Part shown: piece after piece, positions 53,687 to 63,810 of the stretch
Layout: each line of letters starts with the position of its first letter
Position numbering within the stretch: the stretch's first letter is position 1
From: Pseudomonas lijiangensis
GTDB taxonomy: Bacteria; Pseudomonadota; Gammaproteobacteria; Pseudomonadales; Pseudomonadaceae
DNA length: 64,000 bases
NCBI RefSeq assembly: GCF_018968705.1
Contig: NZ_CP076668.1
Span: forward strand, 1,860,001 to 1,924,000
Direction: 5' to 3'
Notes under the pieces: generated by a model
The model's database searches: none
Told to the model about the DNA's origin: nothing
What the model saw: the letters and a program-made list of their open reading frames with translations, nothing else
Translations under genes and position numbers: made by a program

Positions 53687-54244
53687 TCACACCATCCGCT
53701 TGAGCGTATTGTCCTTGCGCACGAAGTGATGCCAGATCGCAGCCGCTGCATGCAGGCCGATCACGTAGTAGAAGATCGACGCCAGCAGCTTGTGCAGGTC
53801 TTCGAACTGTTCGGCGACGCGCCCTGAGGTGGGGAAGGGCCAGGGGATCTGCAGTTCTGTCAGGGGTATCGGCAAGGCGCCTTTTTCAACCATCACCGTG
53901 AGCACGCCGAGCACCGGCTGGGCGAACAGGAATGCATACAGGGCATAGTGCGACACGGTCGACACCAGGCGCAGGGCACCCTCAAGAGGTGGAGTTATTT
54001 CCGGTGGTCGATTGCGACGACGTTCTGCCAGACGAAAGAAGGCCAGGGCCAATATCACGATGCCGACCCAGAAGTGGCTTTGCACGACGAAGGTCCGGTA
54101 TTCCGATCCCTTGCCGAACTGGGTACGGCTGAGAATCAAGGCATAAGCCAGCACAATCAGGGCGGCTATGATCCAGTGCAGCCACTTGGCCTGTGAGGTA
54201 TAGCGTTCAGACGACGGTAAATCCACGGTTGTGACCCTTGTCAT
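53687..54244 (-). CDS. Cytochrome b561 family protein
   Basis: A 185-residue inner-membrane di-heme b-type cytochrome of the bacterial CybB type, probably passing electrons between quinone and an unknown acceptor. Four membrane helices carry the likely heme histidines: KWLHWIIA, VVQSHFWVG, VSHYALYAFL and the YVIGLHAAAAIWHHF end. The ATG at 54244 puts the usual short N-terminus before helix 1; an upstream in-frame start at 54298 is less likely. Confidence 0.9.
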   Translation of the reverse strand: MTRVTTVDLPSSERYTSQAKWLHWIIAALIVLAYALILSRTQFGKGSEYRTFVVQSHFWVGIVILALAFFRLAERRRNRPPEITPPLEGALRLVSTVSHYALYAFLFAQPVLGVLTVMVEKGALPIPLTELQIPWPFPTSGRVAEQFEDLHKLLASIFYYVIGLHAAAAIWHHFVRKDNTLKRMV

Positions 54245-54315
54245 GTTGTTCGCAAGCCAGCTTCCTGACACTTTTACAATCACTCCTGAGTAAAGCAAAC
54301 CTCATGCCTTGAAGT

Positions 54316-54768
54316 TCAGGGTTTCTCGAGGGGATAACTGAACGTTCCACCGCTCTGTTCACAGTCATTTCTGGCCTGTGCCTGTTCCTTTATTTCGTAG
54401 TACCAGGTGACGACCTGTGCGCCATCCGGAACCTGAGCCGTGCCATCACCCGGCTCCTTGCTGGTCGAGCGCTCATTGGCCAGGGACTCCGTGGTCGCGG
54501 TTGCCCTGCACGACGCCACTGCGCCCTCGGGGCAGGTATCGACCTTGCGTTTTTCCTTGGGCGATGAGCCTTTGTCTTCGTTGCTGCATGACCAGTCAAT
54601 GGCACCTTCGGGCATGCCTTTATATTCATAGCAGATGTGCGGCTGGACCACCGGAACTTGCGCGCTGGCAGGGCGTGTCACCACATCGCACGCTTGCCCC
54701 AGCGCCATCTCGCACAGCAGGCAGCCTGCCAGCGCCATAGCGGGTTTCACGCAGAGTCGCAGAGTCAT
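54316..54768 (-). CDS. Exported cysteine-rich hypothetical protein
   Basis: A 150-residue protein with a hydrophobic N-terminus (MALAGCLLCEMALGQA) that acts as a signal peptide; a lipobox-like LAGC and the LLC cysteine make a lipoprotein possible. The mature part is hydrophilic with several cysteines. I recognise no family. Confidence 0.65.
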   Translation of the reverse strand: MTLRLCVKPAMALAGCLLCEMALGQACDVVTRPASAQVPVVQPHICYEYKGMPEGAIDWSCSNEDKGSSPKEKRKVDTCPEGAVASCRATATTESLANERSTSKEPGDGTAQVPDGAQVVTWYYEIKEQAQARNDCEQSGGTFSYPLEKP

Positions 54769-54937
54769 TGTTGTTATCTCTCTTCACGTCTCAGGAACTG
54801 TCGATAGTGCGAATCACAAAGCCTGCATGAAGTTCATTCCGTGATGACGAGCGGCAGGCGGGCACGAGTTTGACAAATGACGGAACCTGCGCATTCGCCT
54901 GGCTTCATATGACTTGAATGTCGTGAAGGAGCGAGCC

Positions 54938-55723
54938 TTGACCAGTGCCAATCCCCCCTTGGGCAACATCACGCCGGTGTCAGCGAACATTTCATTGAAT
55001 GTGCTGACCATGAACATGCATATGGGCTTCGGCATCTTCAACCGTCGTTTCATTCTGCCGGAGCTGCGCGAGGCGGTACGGAGTGTGTCCGCCGATATCG
55101 TGTTCCTGCAGGAAGTCCATGGCGAGCACCAGAGTCATGCCCGGCGGATCAAGGACTGGCCGACGATTTCGCAGTACGAGTTTCTGGCCGACAGCATGTG
55201 GAAGGACTTTGCCTATGGGCGCAACGCGGTGTACCCGGAAGGGGATCACGGCAACGCGCTGCTGTCCAAATACCCCATCGTCCAGCACGAAAACCTCGAT
55301 ATCTCCATTCACGGCACTGAAGAACGCGGGTTATTGCACTGCATCCTCGAGGTTCCGCATTACGGGCATGTTCATGCGGTCTGTGTGCACTTGGGGCTTT
55401 TTGAAAGTCACCGGCGACAACAGCTCAAGCTGCTGGCCGAATTGATGGAACGCTTGCCGGTCGGTGTGCCGGTGATTGTCGCCGGGGATTTCAACGATTG
55501 GCGTCAGCGCGCCGATGCGTTGTTGCAAGGTACCGGGCTGCATGAGGTCTTCGTCGAGCGTTTCGGCGCGCCGGCCAAGAGCTTTCCGGCCCGCTGGCCT
55601 CTGTTGAGGCTGGATCGGATTTACGTACGCAACGCGACCACACACAGGCCCAGAGTGCTGTCCAACCGGCCCTGGTCCCATCTTTCCGATCATGCACCCT
55701 TGGCGGTGGAGGTAACGTTATGA
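54938..55723 (+). CDS. YbhP-like endonuclease/exonuclease/phosphatase-family protein
   Basis: A 261-residue EEP-fold metal-dependent hydrolase. Motifs are NMHMGFG at the start, FLQEVHGEH (metal-binding Glu), AGDFNDWR and the terminal [10 protein letters not shown] with the catalytic Asp-His. It has no signal peptide. The TTG at 54938 is chosen because AAGGAG stands six bases upstream. The stop overlaps the next start (ATGA). The order ybhP-clsB-ybhN is the same as in E. coli, so it probably acts in phospholipid turnover; its own reaction is unproven. Confidence 0.88.
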   Translation: MTSANPPLGNITPVSANISLNVLTMNMHMGFGIFNRRFILPELREAVRSVSADIVFLQEVHGEHQSHARRIKDWPTISQYEFLADSMWKDFAYGRNAVYPEGDHGNALLSKYPIVQHENLDISIHGTEERGLLHCILEVPHYGHVHAVCVHLGLFESHRRQQLKLLAELMERLPVGVPVIVAGDFNDWRQRADALLQGTGLHEVFVERFGAPAKSFPARWPLLRLDRIYVRNATTHRPRVLSNRPWSHLSDHAPLAVEVTL

Positions 55724-56982
55724 GCAACAATGCCAGGGAGCAGCAGGAGCAATGGCGCGACGGTAATTGCGTGGAGCTGTTGATCAACGGCGAGGATTTC
55801 TTTTCCCGGGTCTTCGAATGCATTCGTGCAGCCCGCAAGGAAGTGCTGGTCGAGACCTTTATCATTTTCGAGGACCGCATCGGCAAAGGCTTGCAAGAGG
55901 CTCTGATCGAGGCGGCGAACAATGGTGCGCGGGTCGTCGTCACAGTGGACGACTATGGCACTTCGGACCTGAGTTCCGGCTTTGTCAAAGCCATGATCGA
56001 GGCGGGTATCCAGATCCAGTTGTTCGATCCGCGCCCGCGCTTCATGGGGATGCGCACCAATCTGTTCCGGCGCCTGCATCGCAAGGTGGTGGTGATCGAC
56101 GGTGAACTGGGGTTCATTGGCGGTATCAATTACAGCGTCGATCACATGACCGATACCGGGCTCACCGCCAAGCAGGACTATGCCGTGCTGGTCCGAGGCC
56201 CGATCCTCGCCGATATCCATCGCAGCGCGCTGCGCATGCTCAACCCGACGGTGCGCGCCACGCTGAAGCAGATTCCTCTGAAACTGAAATACGCCGGCAA
56301 TGCCCGGATGATGCTGGCCGAACGCGACAACGGCAATCACACCACCGATATCGAAGAGCAGTACCTCAAGGCGATTCGGGGCGCGACCCAGCGAATCACC
56401 ATTGCCAATGCCTACTTTTTCCCCAGCTATCGCTTCTTGCGCGAACTGCGCAATGCGTCACGGCGTGGGGTAAAGGTCACGCTGATTCTGCAGGGGCAGC
56501 CCGACATGCCGTTCGTGCGGGTCTGTTCACGGCTGACGTATACCTACCTGCTGCGTGATGGCGTGGTGATTCACGAATACAAGCAACGGGCATTGCACGG
56601 CAAGGTCGCGCTGATCGATCGGGAGTGGTCCACCATCGGCTCCAGCAATCTGGACCCGCTCAGTCTGGCGCTGAATCTTGAGGCCAACCTGTTCATTCGT
56701 GACCAGGACCTCAACCAGCGCCTGCATGAGCATCTGTGCGAACTCGCTGCTGCACATAGCACCCAGATCAATCTCAAGGGCGCGGCCCGTGGTCAGTGGT
56801 GGCGTGCGCCGATGATTTTTCTGTGCTTCCACTTCCTGCGGCATTTTCCGGCCATCGCCGGGTTGTTTCCGGTCCACGGCATGCGCCTCAAGCCCATCAG
56901 GGCAGGGGATGTGATGCCCGAGGCGCGTGTCATCGAGCAGCAGGCTCATCAGGATTTACGAGACAGGGAGCAATCGTCATGA
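55720..56982 (+). CDS. clsB: Cardiolipin synthase B
   Basis: ClsB condenses two phosphatidylglycerol molecules (or phosphatidylglycerol with another lipid) into cardiolipin; it is a phospholipase-D superfamily enzyme on the inner membrane. The 420-residue protein has two HKD motifs: [18 protein letters not shown] and [18 protein letters not shown]. There is no N-terminal membrane pair, as in E. coli ClsB (YbhO) and unlike ClsA. It is coupled by four-base overlaps to the genes on both sides. Confidence 0.94.
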   Translation: MSNNAREQQEQWRDGNCVELLINGEDFFSRVFECIRAARKEVLVETFIIFEDRIGKGLQEALIEAANNGARVVVTVDDYGTSDLSSGFVKAMIEAGIQIQLFDPRPRFMGMRTNLFRRLHRKVVVIDGELGFIGGINYSVDHMTDTGLTAKQDYAVLVRGPILADIHRSALRMLNPTVRATLKQIPLKLKYAGNARMMLAERDNGNHTTDIEEQYLKAIRGATQRITIANAYFFPSYRFLRELRNASRRGVKVTLILQGQPDMPFVRVCSRLTYTYLLRDGVVIHEYKQRALHGKVALIDREWSTIGSSNLDPLSLALNLEANLFIRDQDLNQRLHEHLCELAAAHSTQINLKGAARGQWWRAPMIFLCFHFLRHFPAIAGLFPVHGMRLKPIRAGDVMPEARVIEQQAHQDLRDREQSS

Positions 56983-57959
56983 CTCAGGTCGCCCAGGCAT
57001 CAGCCGATAATGGTCACGGGACCCGCTGGAAGTGGGCCAAGCGTGGCTTGAACCTGTTTTTCTTCATCGCCGTGCCGGTGTTGCTGTTCATGCTTGTCAA
57101 GAACCTCGACTGGCAGGAAGTCAGCCATGCCTTGCAGTCCTACAAACTCAGTACCCTGAGTATTGCGGTACTGGTAGCGCTGGTCAGTTACCTGACGTAT
57201 TGCGGGTTCGACATCCTGGCGCGTTATTACACGGGCCATAAGCTGTCGATACAGCAGATCGTACCGGTGACGTTCGTCTGTTACGCCTTCAACCTCAACC
57301 TGAGTTCCTGGGTGGGCGGGATTGCCTTGCGCTATCGCCTGTATTCCCGGCTGGGGCTGGATGTGCCGACTATTACCCGGATTCTGAGCTTCAGTCTGAT
57401 CACCAACTGGCTGGGCTACATGCTGCTGGCGGGAGCCGTGTTCTCGATGGGCTTTCCAAAGCTGCCCAAGGCCTGGGAGGTCGGTACGACGTCCTTGCAA
57501 CTGATCGGCGTGGGTTTGCTGGTGCTGTGCTTTTCCTACCTGCTGGCGTGCCGCTTTTCCAAACGGCGCTCCTGGAAGCTGCGGGGGCAGGAAATCGTTC
57601 TGCCTTCCCTCGGGCAGGCGTTGATGCAGGCCGGCCTCGGGGCCTTGAACTGGTCGTTGATGGCGATGGTGATTTACACCCTGCTGCCGGATAACGCGTT
57701 CTATCCGGCGATATTGGGTGTGCTGTTGATCAGCAGTATTGCAGGTGTCATTACCCACATTCCGGCAGGGCTCGGGGTGCTGGAAACCGTGTTCATCACC
57801 TTGCTGGCCCAGGAGTTTTCCAAAGGCAGCCTGCTGGCGGGACTGATCGGCTACCGGGCCATTTATTTCCTGTTGCCTCTGCTGATTGCCCTGCTGGTGT
57901 ATGTGGTGCTGGAGAAAAAAGCGAAGAAGCTCAGCGCAAAGAACCAGAAGCGGATGTGA
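56979..57959 (+). CDS. YbhN-like membrane protein (lysylphosphatidylglycerol-synthase TM family)
   Basis: A 326-residue protein with about eight membrane helices of the UPF0104/LPG_synthase_TM family, in which MprF flippase domains are found. The GGIALRYRLYSRLGL and ITHIPAGLGVLETVF blocks are family signatures. The start overlaps the clsB stop (ATGA), so it is the third gene of the ybhP-clsB-ybhN operon and might move or position the lipids made by ClsB. This is inferred from context. Confidence 0.9.
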   Translation: MTQVAQASADNGHGTRWKWAKRGLNLFFFIAVPVLLFMLVKNLDWQEVSHALQSYKLSTLSIAVLVALVSYLTYCGFDILARYYTGHKLSIQQIVPVTFVCYAFNLNLSSWVGGIALRYRLYSRLGLDVPTITRILSFSLITNWLGYMLLAGAVFSMGFPKLPKAWEVGTTSLQLIGVGLLVLCFSYLLACRFSKRRSWKLRGQEIVLPSLGQALMQAGLGALNWSLMAMVIYTLLPDNAFYPAILGVLLISSIAGVITHIPAGLGVLETVFITLLAQEFSKGSLLAGLIGYRAIYFLLPLLIALLVYVVLEKKAKKLSAKNQKRM

Positions 57960-57977
57960 AGGCGCACATGTCATGAA

Positions 57978-58066
57978 GTGGGAGGGGCCTTGGCCGCGAC
58001 AGAATGTTTCAGGCGCTGAAGATGTATTGCCTGTAAGCAAGCCGTCGCGGCCAAGGCCCCTCCCAC
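57978..58066. repeat. REP-type palindrome, GTGGGAGGGGCC class
   Basis: Exact inverted arms of 23 bp starting GTGGGAGGGGCCTTGGCC enclose about 43 bases. It lies between convergent genes and could also end transcription. Confidence 0.85.
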
Positions 58067-58090
58067 AGGGTTTGTAGTAACGGCTGTCTA

Positions 58091-59410
58091 TCAGTGCCCC
58101 ACGCCCTGACGCGCAAACATTTTCACCGCATCGACCGCATGGCTGGTGCCTTCGCTGATCTGGACGATCACCGAGCCGGCCTGATCGGCCAGGTCGACAC
58201 CCTTGACGGCGTTGTTGCGGGTGTTCTCCATGCTGTCGATGGCCTGGCGGGTTTCGTTCTGGATCACGCCGATCATCTCCGAGATTTCGGCCGTGGAGCG
58301 GCTGGTGCGTCCGGCCAGTTGGCGAACTTCATCGGCCACCACCGCAAAACCGCGACCCTGATCACCGGCCCGTGCCGCTTCGATGGCCGCGTTCAGCGCC
58401 AGCAGGTTGGTCTGCTCGGCAATGCTGCGAATGGTGTTGACGATGGTGGTGATCTGCTCCGAACGTTCGCCCAACTGGGTGACGATGCGTGACGAGTCCT
58501 CGATGTTCACCGAGATCTGGCGCATTTCGGTCGCGGCCTGCTGAATCACCTGGGTGCCTTGTTCGGTGACTTTCCGGGTCTGTACCGAGATGTGATAGGC
58601 CTGCGCGGCACTGTCGCTATCACGTTCATGCTTTTCGACCCGGGCGGTGATGTCCGAAGCGAATTTTATGATTTTCCACAGCTTCCCGTCCGTGTCGTAT
58701 ACCGGGTTGTAACTGGCTTCCAGCCACACAATCTGCCCATGGCGGTTGACACGTTTGAACTGGCCGCTGAAAAACTCGCCCTTGTTCAGGCGTCTCCAGA
58801 AGTCGGCATATTCGCTGCTGCTGGTGATGTCCGGTGGGCACAACAGCTTGTGGCTCTTGCCGATCAAGTCTTTTTCGCTGTAACCCATCAGGCTCGTCAG
58901 GTTGCTGTTGGCGCAGAGGATCCGGCCTTCCAGATCGAACTCGATCACAGCCATGGCACGGTCGAGGGCCTGCAGCTTGTTTTTCGCTTCGCTGTCGGCC
59001 TGGACCTTGGCGGTGATGTCCAGCGCGTACTTGACGATTTTCACGGTCTTGCCCGATTCATCCTTGATCGGGTTGTAACTGGCTTCAAGCCATACGGTCT
59101 CGCCATTGCCGGCTACACGACGGAAAGTCGCGGAGACAAACTCTCCGGCTCTCAGGCGATTCCACAACTGGCTGTATTCCGGACTGCGAGCGTATTCGGG
59201 CGGGCAGAATTTGCGGTGCTCCTTGCCCAGCACGTCTTCGCGACGGTAATGCATGGTTTTCAGGAAGTTGTCATTGACTGTCAGCACGACACCATTGAGA
59301 TCGAACTCAATGATGGCCATCGAACGATCAAGTGCTTTTAATAACCAGGCTTGTTGGTCAATGGTTTGCTGGAGGGCAATTAATTCTTTTTTTTTTGAAT
59401 TAAATAGCAT
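58091..59410 (-). CDS. Soluble double-PAS methyl-accepting chemotaxis protein, BdlA-like
   Basis: A 439-residue chemoreceptor without membrane helices. It has a short coiled-coil start, two PAS domains in tandem (about 24-133 and 146-255, each with a CPPE or CPPD motif and a WLEASYNP strand) and a short MCP signalling domain (about 275-439) with the tip [38 protein letters not shown]. This is the layout of P. aeruginosa BdlA, the biofilm-dispersion regulator, and of PAS chemoreceptors that bind heme or flavin. The signal is unknown. The ATG at 59410 is the best start; no strong ribosome-binding site is seen. Confidence 0.9.
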   Translation of the reverse strand: MLFNSKKKELIALQQTIDQQAWLLKALDRSMAIIEFDLNGVVLTVNDNFLKTMHYRREDVLGKEHRKFCPPEYARSPEYSQLWNRLRAGEFVSATFRRVAGNGETVWLEASYNPIKDESGKTVKIVKYALDITAKVQADSEAKNKLQALDRAMAVIEFDLEGRILCANSNLTSLMGYSEKDLIGKSHKLLCPPDITSSSEYADFWRRLNKGEFFSGQFKRVNRHGQIVWLEASYNPVYDTDGKLWKIIKFASDITARVEKHERDSDSAAQAYHISVQTRKVTEQGTQVIQQAATEMRQISVNIEDSSRIVTQLGERSEQITTIVNTIRSIAEQTNLLALNAAIEAARAGDQGRGFAVVADEVRQLAGRTSRSTAEISEMIGVIQNETRQAIDSMENTRNNAVKGVDLADQAGSVIVQISEGTSHAVDAVKMFARQGVGH

Positions 59411-59710
59411 GGCGGCGTGGCTCAGGAGGAAGTTGCAATGAGGGTTCCCGTCCTTCGGCCTGCGGTGCGTAGGGCACTCGTGCGTATCCTTCTGCGATGA
59501 TGGCACTATAGGTGGCACTTCGGGCGTTTGTACAACGGATTATGAAAAAAACATTCAGATGATAATGATGATCAACTTTGTAGCTAATACGAGTATTGTT
59601 TTGTGTTGGATCACTGAAAAGTTTGATTCAAACGAATGTGTCCCTGATTTCCGTGGCACCCATAAAAAACTGGCAGCCTCTTTATAAAGGCTGCGCCGAG
59701 AAAGATTGTT

Positions 59711-60619
59711 TCAGTCCTCGAACCCTGCCTGTTCATGAATTTCATCCACCTTCAATTCCAGGCGATAGGCCACGGCAATGAACAGTGCCTGACAAAGGCA
59801 CAGTGTGGCGCTCAAGGAGCGGAAGGCGAACGAACTGCCTTCATTGACCAGCAGCACCGAATTGGCTCGTTTGGCCAGTGGCGAGAGGTTGCTGTCGGTG
59901 ATGATCAGCGTCTTGGCCTGATTGTGCTGGGCAATGCGCAGGCAATGCTGGGTTTCCTTGCCGTAGGGCGTGAAGCTGATGGCAATGACCAGATCATTGG
60001 CCCGCACACTGCGCATCTGCTCCCGATAACTGCCGCCAAGGCCGGAAATAAGATGGATGCGCTTGTTGGTGTGTTGCAGGTTATAGACCAGATAATCGGC
60101 CACGGCGAAGGAGCGGCGCACGCCCACCACGTAGATATTGTCGGCGTTGACCACCAGATCCACGGCTTTCTCGAATTCGTCGTCGTCCAGGTCCGCGCCC
60201 AGTCGCTCCAGGCCCGACAAGGTGGCATTCACGCATTCACGAGCCAGATCGCCGCCGCGGGCTTTCTGGGATTTGTTGGCGATCATGTTGCGGATGCGTT
60301 GCTGGTAGTTCTGTACCGGCGTCGTCTTGTGGGTATAGGCCTCGCGGAACAGCGCCTGCATTTCACTGAAACCGCTGAAGCCGAAGCGCTGGGAAAAGCG
60401 CACGATGGCTGAAGGGTGAACTTCGCATTCCCGGGCGATATCGCTGATGCGATCGACCATGATCCGGTCGCTCTGCTGGCTCATGTAGCTGGCGATACGT
60501 TTGAGCTGACGTGGCAGGCCGTCATATTCATTGGTGATCAGCCGCAGCAGGCCCTCGGCACTGGTCGGTGGCGTATCGAGGCCTGTGTCCGGCAGGGACG
60601 GCTGCTCGGTGCTGTTCAT
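59711..60619 (-). CDS. MurR/RpiR-family regulator of the inositol genes
   Basis: A 302-residue transcription factor. The N-terminal RpiR helix-turn-helix (HPSAIVRFSQRFGFSGFSEMQALFR) is followed by a SIS sugar-phosphate-binding domain (VVGVRRSFAVADYLVYNLQ, AISFTPYGKETQHCL). It is divergent from iolC across a 294-bp AT-rich gap, the usual place for an inositol-catabolism repressor, which probably senses a phosphorylated inositol intermediate. AAGGATTGAG precedes the ATG. Confidence 0.9.
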   Translation of the reverse strand: MNSTEQPSLPDTGLDTPPTSAEGLLRLITNEYDGLPRQLKRIASYMSQQSDRIMVDRISDIARECEVHPSAIVRFSQRFGFSGFSEMQALFREAYTHKTTPVQNYQQRIRNMIANKSQKARGGDLARECVNATLSGLERLGADLDDDEFEKAVDLVVNADNIYVVGVRRSFAVADYLVYNLQHTNKRIHLISGLGGSYREQMRSVRANDLVIAISFTPYGKETQHCLRIAQHNQAKTLIITDSNLSPLAKRANSVLLVNEGSSFAFRSLSATLCLCQALFIAVAYRLELKVDEIHEQAGFED

Positions 60620-60769
60620 ATCTCAATCCTTTTTGCTTGTTCTTTAGGGCGCCACACGCTGTACGAAAATGGTCGAGTGTCGTTGATCGCGCATTGATCT
60701 GGCCGCTTTCGTACATAGCCATGAACTATATCTCACCTGTCAGCCAAGTGTGACAGCACTCCGCGCATC

Positions 60770-60830
60770 GCCATTGGAAAAAATATTCTACTTGAAAAAA
60801 TTATAGAATAATTATTGATTGATCCTGCGG
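60770..60830. promoter_or_regulatory. AT-rich operator/promoter region of the iol genes
   Basis: In the gap between the regulator and iolC, positions 60770-60830 are very AT-rich and symmetrical. GGAAAAAATATTC and ATTCTA...TAGAAT inverted motifs occur, similar to the GGAA/TTCC-type sites of RpiR regulators. TTGAAA at 60792-60797 could be a -35 box, without a clear -10. Confidence 0.4.
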
Positions 60831-60913
60831 GACGTTTTAGGCTCTGTCCTACCAAAAGCATTTTGCGCATCAATGGCGTGACATGCAGGCTGATAAAAAT
60901 AACAGGAGCCACC

Positions 60914-62851
60914 ATGGGCCAGACTCGCTTTGTCAGTGGGCGTCAGTTGGATCTGATCTGCCTCGGACGCCTTGGCGTCGACCTCTACGCGCAGCAGGTT
61001 GGAGCGCGGCTGGAAGATGTCTCAAGCTTTGCCAAATACCTGGGCGGTTCGTCGGCGAACATCGCCTTCGGCACGGCTCGACTGGGCCTCAAATCGGCCA
61101 TGCTCACCCGTGTTGGCGACGATCACATGGGGCGTTTCCTGGTTGAATCACTTGCGCGTGAAGGCTGTGATGTCAGCGCAATCAAGCGTGATCCCGAGCG
61201 TCTGACGGCCATGGTGCTGCTTGGGTTGAAAGATCGTGAAACATTTCCGTTGGTGTTCTACCGCGAAAACTGCGCCGATATGGCCTTGCGCGCCGAAGAC
61301 ATCGACGAAGCCCAGATTGCTTCAAGCAAGGCCCTGCTGATTACCGGCACGCATTTCTCCACCGAGCAGGTTTTCAAGGCCAGCAGTCAGGCACTGGATT
61401 ACGCCGAAAAGCACAACGTCAGACGGGTTCTGGATATCGATTACCGGCCAGTCCTGTGGGGCCTGGCCGGCAAGGCCGATGGCGAAACCCGGTTTGTCGC
61501 CGATCAGCATGTCAGCCAGCATGTGCAGCGCATTCTGCCGCGTTTTGACCTGATCGTCGGCACCGAAGAAGAGTTTCTGATCGCGGGCGGGACCGAGGAC
61601 TTGCTCGCTGCCTTGCGGGTGGTGCGTGGGCTGACGGCTGCGACTCTGGTGGTCAAGCTCGGGCCGCAGGGCTGTACCGTGATTCACGGTGCGATTCCGG
61701 CCCGCCTCGAAGACGGTGCCATTTATCCGGGCGTGCGGGTCGAAGTGCTCAATGTGCTGGGGGCCGGTGACGCTTTCATGTCTGGTTTCCTCAGCGGCTG
61801 GCTCAAGGATGCCAGTGACGAGCGCTGCTGCCAGTTGGCCAATGCCTGCGGCGGTCTGGTGGTGTCGCGCCATGCCTGCGCACCCGCCATGCCGACTCCG
61901 GCGGAACTGGATTATCTGTTCAACAGCCCGGTGCCGATCACCCGGCCGGATCGCGATGTTGTCCTGCAACGCCTGCATCAGGTCAGCGTGCCTCGCAAAG
62001 AGTGGAAGCAGTTGTTCATCTTTGCCTTCGATCATCGCGGGCAACTGGTGGAGCTGGCCCAGCAGGCCGGACGCGACCTTGGCAGCATCAGCGATCTCAA
62101 GCAACTCTTTATAACGGCTGTCGAGCGTGTCGAAGCTGATCTGCACAAGCGCGGTATCGAGGCTGATGTCGGTCTGCTTGCCGATCAGCGATTCGGTCAG
62201 GACTCACTCAACGCTGCCACCGGTCGCGACTGGTGGGTTGCCCGACCAGTGGAAGTGCAGGGCTCAAGGCCGTTGGCGTTCGAGCATGGCCGCTCCATTG
62301 GCAGCAATCTGTTGAGCTGGCCTCAGGAGCAGATCATCAAGTGTCTGGTGCAGTATCACCCTGACGACGAGCCGCTTCTGCGTCTTGAGCAGGAAGCCCA
62401 GATCAAAGGCTTGTACGAGGCCTCGCAAGTCAGTGGTCATGAGTTGCTGCTGGAAATCATCCCGCCCAAGGACCACCCGTCGACTCATCCCGACGTCATG
62501 TACCGTGCCCTCAAGCGCTTGTACAACCTGGGCATCTATCCTGCGTGGTGGAAGATCGAAGCGCAGAGTACCGAGGTCTGGCAGCAACTGGATGCCTTGA
62601 TTCAGGAGCGCGATCCGTATTGCCGTGGCGTGGTGCTGCTGGGCCTCAATGCCCCGGTGGAAGAACTGGCCGTCGGCTTTGCCCAGGCGCGTCACAGCAC
62701 CTCCTGCAAGGGGTTTGCCGTTGGCCGGACGATTTTCAGGGAGCCGAGTCGCGCCTGGATGGCCGGGGAAATCGACGACGCTACTCTGATAAATCAGGTG
62801 CAGAGTACGTTTATCTGGTTGATCGAGTCCTGGCGCGAAGCCCGCGCCTGA
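60914..62851 (+). CDS. iolC: Bifunctional 5-dehydro-2-deoxygluconokinase / DUF2090 aldolase-like fusion
   Basis: A 645-residue two-domain enzyme of myo-inositol catabolism. Residues about 12-330 form a PfkB-type kinase (LICLGRLGVDLYAQQ, GGSSANIAFGTARLG and the NVLGAGDAFMSGF catalytic motif), which phosphorylates 5-dehydro-2-deoxygluconate. Residues about 345-645 are a DUF2090 domain with FAFDHRGQLVEL and KGFAVGRTIF, aldolase-like and thought to cleave the product. The fusion is normal in pseudomonads. AGGAG precedes the ATG at 60914, which decides the start. iolE follows after 45 bases. Confidence 0.94.
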   Translation: MGQTRFVSGRQLDLICLGRLGVDLYAQQVGARLEDVSSFAKYLGGSSANIAFGTARLGLKSAMLTRVGDDHMGRFLVESLAREGCDVSAIKRDPERLTAMVLLGLKDRETFPLVFYRENCADMALRAEDIDEAQIASSKALLITGTHFSTEQVFKASSQALDYAEKHNVRRVLDIDYRPVLWGLAGKADGETRFVADQHVSQHVQRILPRFDLIVGTEEEFLIAGGTEDLLAALRVVRGLTAATLVVKLGPQGCTVIHGAIPARLEDGAIYPGVRVEVLNVLGAGDAFMSGFLSGWLKDASDERCCQLANACGGLVVSRHACAPAMPTPAELDYLFNSPVPITRPDRDVVLQRLHQVSVPRKEWKQLFIFAFDHRGQLVELAQQAGRDLGSISDLKQLFITAVERVEADLHKRGIEADVGLLADQRFGQDSLNAATGRDWWVARPVEVQGSRPLAFEHGRSIGSNLLSWPQEQIIKCLVQYHPDDEPLLRLEQEAQIKGLYEASQVSGHELLLEIIPPKDHPSTHPDVMYRALKRLYNLGIYPAWWKIEAQSTEVWQQLDALIQERDPYCRGVVLLGLNAPVEELAVGFAQARHSTSCKGFAVGRTIFREPSRAWMAGEIDDATLINQVQSTFIWLIESWREARA

Positions 62852-62896
62852 CCCCATCCTCATTGACGCAGTGATAACAACAAGAAAGGTGCAGCC

Positions 62897-63796
62897 ATGC
62901 CTGTTTCCGCATCCAACATCCGCATCGGCATCAATCCGATTTCCTGGAGCAACGACGACCTGCCGGCGCTGGGCGGCGAAACGCCGTTGAGCACTGCCCT
63001 GAGCGAGGGCAAGGAAATCGGCTACGAAGGTTTTGAACTCAACGGAAAGTTTCCCAAGGACGCCAAAGGGGTCGGTGATGTGCTGCGTCCTTATGGGCTG
63101 GCGCTGGTGTCGGGCTGGTATTCCAGCCGACTGGCACAGCGTTCGGTGGCCGAGGAAATCGAAGCCATTGCCTCCCATGTAGAACTGCTGGCGCAGAACG
63201 GTGCTTCGGTGCTGGTGTATGGCGAAGTGGCCGACTCCATTCAGGGGCAACGCATTCCTCTGGTCGAACGGCCCCGTTTCCACACCGATGCCGCCTGGCG
63301 TGAATATGCCGACAAGCTCACCGAACTGGCGCGTTTCACCCTTTCCCGGGGCGTGCGTCTTGCCTATCACCACCACATGGGCGCCTACGTCGAGTCGCCT
63401 CAGGACATTGATCGCCTGATGGAACTGACCGGTCCCGAAGTGGGCCTGCTGTTCGATTCGGGCCACTGCTACATGGGCGGTGGCGAACCCTTGCAGGTAC
63501 TGAGCAAGCACATTGACCGCGTCTGTCATGTGCATTTCAAGGATGTGCGCAAGCCGGTCGTGCAACTGGCGCGCAACAATCTATGGAGTTTCCCGGACTG
63601 CATCGTCAACGGCACCTTTACCGTGCCCGGCGATGGCGATATTGATTTCTCGGCGCTGCTCAAGGTGCTGCTGCAGGCTGGTTATCAGGGCTGGCTGGTT
63701 GTCGAAGCCGAACAGGACCCTGCCGTCGCGCCCAGTTATGTCTACGCCAAAAAAGGCTATGACACGCTGCGCCAACTGTTGATGGATGCTCGATAA
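62897..63796 (+). CDS. iolE: myo-Inosose-2 dehydratase
   Basis: IolE dehydrates 2-keto-myo-inositol to 3D-trihydroxycyclohexanedione. The 299-residue TIM-barrel protein of the xylose-isomerase-like superfamily starts IRIGINPISWSNDDLPALGG and has metal and substrate residues in LAYHHHMGAYV, LLFDSGHCYMGGG, CHVHFKDVR and LVVEAEQDPA. Length is normal. It follows iolC and precedes iolB by 14 bases. AAAGG lies upstream of the start. Confidence 0.95.
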   Translation: MPVSASNIRIGINPISWSNDDLPALGGETPLSTALSEGKEIGYEGFELNGKFPKDAKGVGDVLRPYGLALVSGWYSSRLAQRSVAEEIEAIASHVELLAQNGASVLVYGEVADSIQGQRIPLVERPRFHTDAAWREYADKLTELARFTLSRGVRLAYHHHMGAYVESPQDIDRLMELTGPEVGLLFDSGHCYMGGGEPLQVLSKHIDRVCHVHFKDVRKPVVQLARNNLWSFPDCIVNGTFTVPGDGDIDFSALLKVLLQAGYQGWLVVEAEQDPAVAPSYVYAKKGYDTLRQLLMDAR

Positions 63797-63810
63797 CGGA
63801 GGACTGAACA

